Shown: piece after piece, positions 52,848 through 64,000 of the stretch
How the letters are laid out: each line of letters begins with the position of its first letter
Position numbering within the stretch: the stretch's first letter is position 1
NCBI GenBank assembly: GCA_014376585.1
Contig: JACMRG010000255.1
Location: 1-64,000, forward strand
Origin: Opitutaceae bacterium
Lineage (GTDB): Bacteria > Verrucomicrobiota > Verrucomicrobiia > Opitutales > Opitutaceae
Length of the DNA: 64,000 nucleotides
Direction of reading: 5' to 3'
Translations under genes and position numbers: made by a program
Notes under the pieces: model-generated
Database searches by the model: none
The model's input: only the letters and a program-made list of their open reading frames with translations
What the model was told of the DNA's origin: nothing

Positions 52848-54548
52848 ATGAAAACTTTCCCGGTTCGTCTTCTCGCGTGCGCCTCGTTGGCGCTTTTTCC
52901 CGCATCGTTCTCGCGCGTCGCCGCCGCCGAAACGAAAACGGCCGCGCTCGATCCCGCGATCATCAGGCAAATCGACGCCGTCTTCGCCGGGTGGGACAAT
53001 ACCCGCTCACCTGGCGCCACCATCGCGGTGAGCCGCCACGGTCAGGTCGTGTTTGCGCGCGGCTACGGCATGTCGAATCTCGAGCACGATGTGCCGTTGA
53101 CGCCCGGCTCGATTTTCCACGTCGCCTCGATCTCGAAGCAGTTCACCGCCGCGGCCGTGCAGCTCCTCGCCGCCGACGGAAAACTGTCTTGGTCGGACGA
53201 CATTCGCCGTTACGTGCCGGAGCTGCCGGACTACGGCCACACGATCACGCTCGCGCACCTCGCGCATCACACGAGCGGGCTGCGCGACCAATGGACGCTG
53301 CTGGACTGGGCCGGCTGGCGGGACGACGATCTCATCACCGAGGGCGACGTGCTGAAAATCGCCGCTCGGCAAAAGGTTCTAAATTTCGCGCCGGGCGAGG
53401 AATACGCCTACTGCAACACGGGCTACACGCTGCTAGCCGTCGTGTGAAACGCGTCTCAGGCCAGTCGCTGCGCGAGTTTGCCGACGCGCGGATCTTCCGG
53501 CCGCTCGGCATGAATGCGACGCATTTTCACAGCGATCACACCGAGATCGTGCGCGGCCGCACCTCGGCTTACAAGCCGCGCGCCGGTGGCGGCTACGAAA
53601 TCAGCATACCCGTCTTCGACCCCTACGGCGCGACGAGCCTCTTCACTACCGTCGGCGATCTGTTGAAGTGGGAGCAGAACTTCATCGAGCCGCGCGTCGG
53701 CGGCCGCGCCTTCGTCGAGGCCATGCTCGCGTCCGGCAAACTCAACCGCGGCGCCGCCACCGGCTACGGCCTCGGCCTCATCTCGGGCCGGCCACGCGGC
53801 GTGCTTGATGTCGGCCATGCCGGCTCCGATGCCGGCTACCGCACCGACGTCGTGCAGTTTCCCGAGCACGGCCTCGCTATCGCGGTGTTCTGCAACCTCA
53901 GCTCGATGCGCCCCGCGCTGCTCAGCCGCAAAGTCGCCGAGATCATCCTCGGCGACGCCTTCACGCCGCTGCCTTCGGCGGTCGCGCTACCCGAGGCCGA
54001 ACTGCAGCGTCTCGCTGGCTCCTATTATAATGAGCGCATCGACGACGTGCGTCGCCTAAGCGTCCTCGACGGCAAGCTCACGCAGACCGGCAGCGTCGAT
54101 CTGTGGGTGCCGATCGGCGGCGGACGCTTCCGCTCCGGCGAAACGAGCAACCAGATCGCGTTTCCACGCTTGTCGCCGGTGACGCCAGCCCGGCAGAGAC
54201 CACCTCGCTCGCGCGATTTACCGACGCCTCGCGCCGCACGATCCCTCACGCGATGAACTCGCAGGACTGACGGGCGATTTTTTCTCCAGTGAGCTGCTCG
54301 ATGCCACGTTCCGCGTCTCGGTCAGCGAGAGCGGCAAACTGGAGTGTGGCCCACCGCGCGGTGAGCCTGCGGTGCTCACGCCGATCGCACGCGATCTGTT
54401 CACGGGACGCGTGGGGCTCGTGCGTTTTATCCGCAGCGCCAACGGCGAGGTCACCGGCCTCACGCTCAGCTCCACCCGCGTGCGTCGCTTGCCGCTGCAA
54501 AAAATCGCCGCCCCGCCGGCCCAGGCCGCGCCTTCGCGCGAGGAATGA
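52848..54548 (+). pseudogene. Frameshifted beta-lactamase-family serine hydrolase
   Basis: ATG 52848 opens a signal peptide (MKTFPVRLLACASLALFPAS). The first part carries the SxxK motif in HVASISKQFTAAA and YCNTGY for the YxN motif. Near 53443 one base is missing (LLAVV is followed by a stop). The next frame continues with VKRVSGQSLREFADARIFRP, HSDHTEIVRGRTSAYKPR and YGLGLISGRPRGVLDVGHAG. A second frame change between about 54170 and 54250 leads into ELAGLTGDFFSSELLDATFR and the end at 54548. The protein would have been a secreted class-C-like hydrolase of about 565 residues. Confidence 0.75.
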
Positions 54549-54608
54549 CGACACCGTGGCCCGCGCCTCGATGAAAAGATTGTGATTAATTTTTCAAAGA
54601 CGGTGCTT

Positions 54609-54627
54609 GATCGGGAAAAACCCGATC
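54609..54627. other. Hairpin GATCGGG-AAAAA-CCCGATC
   Basis: A perfect 7-bp stem with a five-A loop lies between the serine hydrolase remnant and the glutaredoxin-like gene. There is no real T-run, so it is at most a weak terminator or an mRNA leader structure. Confidence 0.4.
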
Positions 54628-54669
54628 CTTTACCTTGCGCCGTTTCCGTCCACGCCCACGTTCACCGTC

Positions 54670-55005
54670 ATGAAGATCAAAGCCTACCTTAAGCCCTCCT
54701 GCGGCTGGTCCAATGGTGTCCGCGCCGTGATGAGCAAACACGGCCTCGCCTTCGAGGACATCGACATCATCAACAACCGCGCCAACTACGCCGAGATGGT
54801 CGCCAAGTCCGGCCAGCCCCTTTCGCCCTGCGTCGAGGTCGACGGCGTGATGCTCGCGGATATTTCCGGCGAGGAAGTTGAAAATTATCTGCTCAGCAAC
54901 GACCTCGTTAAAAACAGCGCCGCCTCGGCCGACGTCCCGCTCAACGCGGGCTGCTCCGACGAGGAACATGCCAAAATGGCCACTAAAACTGTCCGGTTTT
55001 TCTGA
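54670..55005 (+). CDS. Glutaredoxin-like protein
   Basis: A 111-residue protein with a thioredoxin fold: MKIKAYLKPSCGWSNGVRAV, YAEMVAKSGQPLSPCVEVDG and VMLADISGEEVENYL. The active site CGWS has a single cysteine followed by serine, like monothiol glutaredoxins. The LSPCVEVDG segment replaces the usual TVP.VFI.G, with an added cysteine. The C-terminal tail (about residues 80-111) has one more cysteine (NAGCSDEEH) and is not standard. It probably acts in thiol redox control. It lies upstream of gltB but is separated by a terminator. Confidence 0.8.
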   Translation: MKIKAYLKPSCGWSNGVRAVMSKHGLAFEDIDIINNRANYAEMVAKSGQPLSPCVEVDGVMLADISGEEVENYLLSNDLVKNSAASADVPLNAGCSDEEHAKMATKTVRFF

Positions 55006-55032
55006 CGCTGAGAGCTCACCGCGCATAACTTC

Positions 55033-55070
55033 CGGGCCGCTCTCGCATCAGCGAGGCCGGCCCTTTTTTT
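55033..55070 (+). terminator. Rho-independent terminator after the glutaredoxin gene
   Basis: GGGCCG-CTCTCGC pairs with GCGAG-GCCGGCCC over an ATCA loop, and TTTTTTT follows. It separates glutaredoxin from gltB transcription. Confidence 0.8.
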
Positions 55071-55128
55071 GCGCTTTCGCCGCCTACGCCCGACCTCGAC
55101 TCCGATCTCCCTTATTCTTTCCCATCCC

Positions 55129-59772
<4,644 letters not shown>

Positions 59773-59775
<3 letters not shown>

Positions 59776-59909
59776 GAGGAGTAAGGGTTAAGAGGAGTAA
59801 GCGATAAGTTTTAAGCCACTAAGCCCGATCTCCGAATCTTCCTCCTTACACCCCTTACTCCTCTCGCCTTTCTCACACCTCTTACAACTTACACCTCTTA
59901 CTCCTCTTA
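59773..59909. repeat. Large imperfect inverted repeat between gltB and gltD
   Basis: TAAGAGGAGTAA occurs at the left edge, starting with the gltB stop codon, and again at 59789-59800. Its complement TTACTCCTCTTA ends the repeat at 59898-59909, with further TTACTCCTCTC and ACACCTCTTAC units in the right half. The two halves can fold into a long stem 4 bp before the gltD start. Confidence 0.65.
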
Positions 59910-59913
59910 AAAC

Positions 59914-61398
59914 ATGGGCAAACCAACCGGCTTCATCGACTACCTCCGCGAACTCCCCGTTGACCGGACCCCGACCGAGCGCATCCGCGACTGGAAGGAG
60001 TTTCACCACCACATGGAGGAGAAAAAACTCCGCCATCAGGGCGCGCGCTGCATGGATTGTGGCGTCCCGTTTTGCCACACCGGCAAGCTCATCGGCGGCA
60101 TGGCCTCCGGTTGCCCGGTCAACAACCTCATCCCCGAGTGGAACGACCTCGTTTATCGCGGCCTCTGGCACGAGGCGCTCGATCGTCTGCACAAGACGAA
60201 TAATTTCCCGGAGTTTACCGGCCGCGTCTGCCCCGCTCCGTGCGAGGGCTCCTGCGTGCTCGGTATGAACAACCCGCCGGTCACGATCAAAAACATCGAG
60301 GCCGCGATCACTGACCGCGGTTGGGAAGAGGGTTGGGTTTTCCCTCAGCCGCCGAAGGTGCGCACCGGCAAGAAAGTCGCCGTCATCGGCTCCGGTCCCG
60401 CCGGTCTCTCCGCCGCCGAGCAACTCAACAGAGCGGGTCACACGGTCACCGTCTTCGAGCGCGCGGATCGCCCCGGCGGTCTCCTCATGTATGGCATCCC
60501 CAACATGAAACTCGATAAGCAGGAAGTCGTCCTCCGCCGCATCAAGTTGATGGAGCAGGAAGGCATCAAATTCATCTGTAACGCCCACGTCGGCGAAAAC
60601 GTCGAGGCGCAGATTTTCCTCAAAGAATATGACGCCACCGTCATCTGCACCGGCGCGACCAAGCCGCGCGATCTGCCGATTGAGGGCCGGGACCTGAAGG
60701 GCGTTCACTTCGCGATGGAGTTCCTCACCGCCAACACCAAGGCCGTGCTCAATGGCGGCGCCGACCACGCGGCGATCCACGCGCTCGGCAAGGACGTGAT
60801 CGTCATCGGCGGCGGCGACACCGGCACCGACTGCGTCGGCACCTCGATGCGCCACGCCTGCAAGAGCATCACGCAGATCGAAATCCTCCCGAAACCCCCG
60901 CTCGAACGCACGGCCGACAACCCCTGGCCCGAGTGGCCCAAGACCTACAAGCTGGACTACGGCCAGGAAGAAGCCGCCGCGAAGTTCGGCGCCGATCCGC
61001 GCGTCTATCTCACCACGGTTAAAAAATTCATCGGCGATGTCGCGGGTAACCTGCAGTCTCTCGTGACGGTCGAAATCAAGTGGGAGAAGAACGACAAGGG
61101 TCAGTTCATCCCCAAGGAACAGCCCGGGACCGAGCAGACGCGCCCCGCGCAACTCGTCCTCCTCGCGATGGGGTTCCTCGGGCCCGAGCAGTCGATCCTG
61201 AAAGACATCGGCGTCGAAGTGGACGCCCGCACCAACATCAAAGCAGAGCACGAACGCTACACGACCAACATCCCGCGCATCTTCGCCGCCGGCGACTGCC
61301 GCCGTGGCCAGAGCCTTGTGGTCTGGGCCATCAACGAAGGCCGCGGCGCCGCGCGCGAATGCGACCGCTTCCTAATGGGTTCGACGGATCTGCCGTAA
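59914..61398 (+). CDS. gltD: Glutamate synthase, small (beta) subunit
   Basis: GltD passes electrons from NADPH to GltB. The 494-residue protein has the N-terminal cluster cysteines ([40 protein letters not shown]). The FAD site follows ([17 protein letters not shown]) and the NADPH site is [18 protein letters not shown]. The C-terminus has [20 protein letters not shown]. The length is usual. It lies 138 bp after gltB, with an inverted repeat in the gap that may set the ratio of the two subunits. Confidence 0.95.
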   Translation: MGKPTGFIDYLRELPVDRTPTERIRDWKEFHHHMEEKKLRHQGARCMDCGVPFCHTGKLIGGMASGCPVNNLIPEWNDLVYRGLWHEALDRLHKTNNFPEFTGRVCPAPCEGSCVLGMNNPPVTIKNIEAAITDRGWEEGWVFPQPPKVRTGKKVAVIGSGPAGLSAAEQLNRAGHTVTVFERADRPGGLLMYGIPNMKLDKQEVVLRRIKLMEQEGIKFICNAHVGENVEAQIFLKEYDATVICTGATKPRDLPIEGRDLKGVHFAMEFLTANTKAVLNGGADHAAIHALGKDVIVIGGGDTGTDCVGTSMRHACKSITQIEILPKPPLERTADNPWPEWPKTYKLDYGQEEAAAKFGADPRVYLTTVKKFIGDVAGNLQSLVTVEIKWEKNDKGQFIPKEQPGTEQTRPAQLVLLAMGFLGPEQSILKDIGVEVDARTNIKAEHERYTTNIPRIFAAGDCRRGQSLVVWAINEGRGAARECDRFLMGSTDLP

Positions 61399-61414
61399 GG
61401 CCCCTCAGCTGCGG

Positions 61415-61468
61415 TAGCGGCTTTACGCCGCTAGTTTCAGGCGCTCCCTAACCGGAGCGCCTTTTTTC
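61415..61468 (+). terminator. gltD terminator preceded by a second palindrome
   Basis: AGGCGCTCC-CTAACC-GGAGCGCCT with a following T-run (61439-61468) is a clear rho-independent terminator. Just before it lies TAGCGGC-TTTAC-GCCGCTA (61415-61433), a perfect 7-bp stem, possibly a REP-like unit. Together they end the gltBD transcript. Confidence 0.85.
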
Positions 61469-61685
61469 CGTAGACTGCAAACGCGCTCGCGCACCCTTCA
61501 GGTCTTAAACTCTGCGATTGCCGGAGACTGCGGAGAACGAATCGCCCATTAAACGACATGGGTTTTTGGAGCACGAAAGCCGCCGCAAAAGCGACTGCGA
61601 CGACCATACCCCGGGCCGGCGTGCATCCTCCGATTTTCTGTAAGGATTCAGCCCGTCCGGTGCCTGATTGAGACAAGCCCTCCTC

Positions 61686-61832
61686 ATGAAAACGATCAAC
61701 CCCCGCCATTACACCCTGCTCAACCGTCGCATCAGCCCGAGACTCTTCATCTGGCTTTGGTTCGCTTGCCCGGACCTCGCTCTCGTTACGCTCCTTTCCA
61801 GCCGTTCGCGCGAAAAGGAGGCCTCGTCATGA
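61686..61832 (+). CDS. Short peptide leading the CPBP/sigma operon
   Basis: A 48-codon frame (MKTINPRHYTLLNRRISPRL, FIWLWFACPDLALVTLLSSR) with one hydrophobic helix. It contains the downstream gene's ribosome site (AAGGAGG at 61815-61821) and overlaps it by four bases (ATGA, 61829-61832). It may be a real micropeptide or a leader for translational coupling. The region between the gltD terminator and this start (61469-61685) shows nothing recognisable. Confidence 0.5.
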   Translation: MKTINPRHYTLLNRRISPRLFIWLWFACPDLALVTLLSSRSREKEASS

Positions 61833-62451
61833 CCCCGCCGGTCTATCGCTCCTTTCCGTGTCAACCGATCAGCTTTCGCACGGCCTATTGGCTTTTTCTC
61901 ATCAGTCTCACGGCGGTCGTCTGGGCCTCGCTGTCAAACCGGCTCGGCTTGAACGCAGAGTCCCGCGCCGCGGCTGATGAGGCGAACTGGCATCACTGGA
62001 TAGACGACCGCTTCGATCTCAAAGCGCTGCTGTTTCGGCCGGCCGCCTGGGTGTGCGAGGAAATATCTTCCGGGGCTTTCCCCTGCAATGGTTTCGCCGG
62101 CATATGCCCCTCTCGGTCGCGCTGCTCCTATCGTCCTTCGTGTTCGCCATCGAGAACTGGATCAAGGGACTGCAGACGATGAGCGTGGCCTTCGTGCTGG
62201 GCGGTTATCTCGGCTGGTTGCTCGTCCGGAGCAACTCGCTCTACGCAGCGATCATCGCCCATGTCTCCATCAACGCGGCCGCTCTTTACGTCGTCTGGCC
62301 GCTTCTGGCGGTCACGGGACGGTTCAGCGGCGGGTTGCCGGATTATCCAATCTGGTGCTGGACCCTGTCGGCCATAGTCATAGTCGCGGGAGTGTTCATC
62401 CTGCGGCGGGAATTCCGTCTCGCGCCGCCGGTCACCGTTTTTCAGAACTAA
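61829..62451 (+). pseudogene. Frameshifted CPBP-family membrane protease
   Basis: The gene starts at 61829 behind a good ribosome site (MTPPVYRSFPCQPISFRTAY) with a membrane helix WLFLISLTAVVWASL. At WVCEEI (about 62065) one base is missing. The neighbouring frame continues as FRGFPLQWFRRHMPLSVALL and YLGWLLVRSNSLYAAIIAHV. The lesion lies inside the CPBP motif (EExxFRG), whose second half and the later H of IIAHV.IN remain. Intact members are intramembrane proteases, often used in export or regulated proteolysis. Confidence 0.72.
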
Positions 62452-62453
62452 GC

Positions 62454-62950
62454 ATGTCCGGCCACGCTGAACGGCTCTTCGAGGAAGTCTGCCGTGAACA
62501 TACCGGGCTCGTCGCGAAGACCGCCCGCGCTTTCACGGGAACGCGGCCGACCGTGACGATCTTTATCAGGAGATCATGCTCGCGATCTGAAAGGCGCTGC
62601 CGCGCTTCCAAGCGCAGGCGAAGCTCTCCACTTACGTTTACCGCGTGGCCCACAGTTGCGCGCTGAACTGGAAACGCTCGCGCCGGCGTTACCGGTTCAA
62701 GCTCGACCGTTATGCCGTCGAGGCCCCCGATCTCAACGCCTCGGCGGAGGAGCGGGACCGCGTTGCCTGGCTCTATGCGCGCATCCACCGGCTCGAGCCC
62801 GCGGACCGCACGCTCATTTTGCTCCACCTCGACCGCGTCGGTTACGCCGACATGGCGGAGATCACGGGCCTGACAGAATCCAATATCGGCGTGCGCCTGC
62901 ACCGCATCCGACAGCAGCTCACGACCCTATCGGAGGAATTGAACCAATGA
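62454..62950 (+). pseudogene. Broken ECF-type RNA polymerase sigma factor
   Basis: The gene starts MSGHAERLFEEVCREHTGLV at 62454. Near 62538 the frame is lost. In the next frame the protein continues ADRDDLYQEIMLAI, then a TGA (62588-62590) sits where Trp of the region-2 motif is expected, then KALPRFQAQAKLSTYVYRVA and, in region 4, ADMAEITGLTESNIGVRLHR. This is the region 2/4 pattern of ECF sigma factors. A frameshift and a nonsense codon mean it is inactive as read. It lies 3 bp after the CPBP gene and overlaps the next gene. Confidence 0.75.
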
Positions 62951-63546
62951 ACTTTGAAGAACTCGAATCCACCTGGAGCCTGCAGCAGCCCGCGCCGCCG
63001 CAGGACGCTGCCCTCCTAAAGCTCGCCATGCGCCAGCAACTCGCCCGCCGCCGGCGCGTCCTCGGACTCACCGCCTTGGGCACCGCCGCCGGCCTGCTCC
63101 TCCTGCCCGTGCTGTTCTACCTCAATCTGCACCGCGCGCCTGTCGTGGACCCGGCCGTCTCGCTCCTGCGGCTGCTGCTCAATCTCGGTGCGGGAACCAT
63201 CGTGATGACTTATCTCCTGCGGCAGCTTGGCCGGCAAAGGACGATTGAGCGGAGCAGTGGAGAGTCGGTGCGCGCCATGCTGACCTTGGCCGTGGCTAGC
63301 GTGGAAGCCGAGATGGCCGACTACCGCCGCGCGCGCTGGCTCGGCCCGTTGGTGGTGATTTCCGCCCTGTTCTCGGCGTTTATCAATCAGCCTGTCAGCC
63401 ACGTTGATTGGTCCCAATTTGCCGTGCGCGCTGCCCTGATTCTCGCCCTCGTCATTCCCATGGCCCTCATCATGTGGCGCCACTACCGCCGTCATCTTGC
63501 CGGCGAACACGCCCGCCTGCTGACGACGCTCCGGCAGTTTGACTGA
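62947..63546 (+). CDS. Membrane protein, possible anti-sigma partner
   Basis: A 199-residue protein (MNFEELESTWSLQQPAPPQD) with a soluble N-terminus of about 40 residues and four likely helices (LGLTALGTAAGLLLLPVLFY, LLLNLGAGTIVMTYLL, LGPLVVISALFSAFI, ALILALVIPMALIMW). It is coupled to the sigma factor by a 4-base ATGA overlap, the usual place of an anti-sigma factor. No ZAS-type zinc motif is present, so the role is inferred from position only. Unlike its two neighbours it is intact. Confidence 0.65.
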   Translation: MNFEELESTWSLQQPAPPQDAALLKLAMRQQLARRRRVLGLTALGTAAGLLLLPVLFYLNLHRAPVVDPAVSLLRLLLNLGAGTIVMTYLLRQLGRQRTIERSSGESVRAMLTLAVASVEAEMADYRRARWLGPLVVISALFSAFINQPVSHVDWSQFAVRAALILALVIPMALIMWRHYRRHLAGEHARLLTTLRQFD

Positions 63547-63583
63547 ACCTTCCCGTCCAGAGAGGGCGGGAAATCCTGAGGGA

Positions 63584-63606
63584 GTCGACCGCCGGTCGGT
63601 TCTACA
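63584..63606. repeat. REP palindrome of the GACCG..CGGTC family
   Basis: GTCGACCGCCGGTCGG-TTCTACA is the right-hand half of the elements at 30838-30933 and 23368-23425. It lies 37 bp after the preceding stop codon. Confidence 0.75.
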
Positions 63607-63718
63607 ACTCTGCATCCATCACGGTGTTTCTCTCGGTCATGTCCCCGTGCCCGGCACGCTTTGTGCAGGCTATTGACCTGCCCGTTTCCGACCTGTTTTT
63701 CTGAACTACTTTTGTCCT

Positions 63719-64000
63719 ATGGCTACCATCATTCCCTCGCCGCTCTACCATCCCGATCAAGAGCATGACGCATGCGGCGTGGGGCTCATCGCCCGCGTGA
63801 CCGGCGAGCGCAGTCATGACGTAGTTGAAAAAGCGATCGCCGCCCTCAAAGCCCTCGCGCATCGCGGCGCCATCGACGCCGATGCGGTCACGGGCGACGG
63901 CGCGGGCATTCTCACGCAGATTCCCGTCGCGCTTTTCCGCGAGCACCTCGAACAGCTCAAAAAACCCCTTTTCCGCGATGAAGACCTGGGCGTCGGCATG
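63719..64000 (+). CDS. Second glutamate synthase large subunit, N-terminus (runs off window)
   Basis: ATG 63719 gives MATIIPSPLYHPDQEHDACG, then VGLIARVTGERSHDVVEKAI and ALAHRGAIDADAVTGDGAGI. The cysteine of HDACGVG is the class II amidotransferase nucleophile, as in GltB. The protein is distinct from the GltB at 55129: shorter lead, different residues throughout. It is open to the window end (94 codons). It may be a paralogue with its own role or an NADH/ferredoxin-type enzyme. Confidence 0.88.
   Translation, partial: MATIIPSPLYHPDQEHDACGVGLIARVTGERSHDVVEKAIAALKALAHRGAIDADAVTGDGAGILTQIPVALFREHLEQLKKPLFRDEDLGVGM

Overview
The window looks like a piece of chromosome from a GC-rich verrucomicrobium, most likely of the Opitutaceae. 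This is inferred from protein style (Opitutus-like TonB receptor, short uncharacterised TPR-like proteins, few Shine-Dalgarno sequences) and not from a marker search. Coding is dense on both strands. Intact housekeeping genes alternate with accessory stretches full of decayed genes, mobile elements and toxin-antitoxin pairs.

Layout. 1-5.6 kb: an IS630 transposase tail, a GntR remnant, a TonB receptor with a sialidase-like enzyme, a broken glycosidase-like gene and a broken ISL3 transposase, probably the remains of a sugar-use locus. 5.6-18.6 kb: gnd, molybdenum cofactor genes (moaE, moaD, moaC and moeA, with moaA divergent), a VapBC pair, gmk, miaB, a Fic protein, a periplasmic metallophosphatase and a lytic transglycosylase. 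18.8-21.4 kb: a large palindromic repeat and a complete IS3-type element with a programmed frameshift site. 21.4-24.1 kb: a methyltransferase and a rhombotarget lipoprotein/rhombosortase pair. 24.2-29.4 kb: a decaying two-component region (response regulators, a hybrid kinase, a PhoD-like phosphatase), most of it frameshifted. 29.4-41 kb: a TPR-like protein, a REP-associated transposase between REP palindromes, DAHP synthase, an AlkD-like protein, rlmN, a toxin-antitoxin pair with a clear operator, a PHP phosphatase, a large membrane protein, a Sel1 protein and recA.

41.2-49 kb is the most interesting part. Divergent from recA lies a DNA phosphorothioation-type cluster: dndC, dndD, an unknown 144-residue protein and a DndE fused to a HerA-like ATPase. 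A lower-GC pair follows directly: a GHKL ATPase and a methyltransferase-fold protein. DndB and the usual DndFGH restriction genes are absent from the window. A NifS/DndA-like cysteine desulfurase lies 1.3 kb beyond the island and could supply sulfur. DndCDE would modify DNA, and the GHKL/methyltransferase pair could be an alternative effector or an independent defence module. Both roles are inference.

49-64 kb: a Phd/VapC pair, a second decayed pair, nifS, a broken DUF486 gene, a nucleotide-sugar epimerase, a frameshifted serine hydrolase, a glutaredoxin, gltB and gltD, a decaying CPBP protease/ECF sigma/membrane protein operon, and the start of a second gltB.

Two themes run through the window. 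Palindromic REP-like repeats sit right at stop codons, sometimes supplying them. Single-base frameshifts cluster in accessory genes, while long core genes stay open, which favours real decay over random sequencing error but does not prove it.
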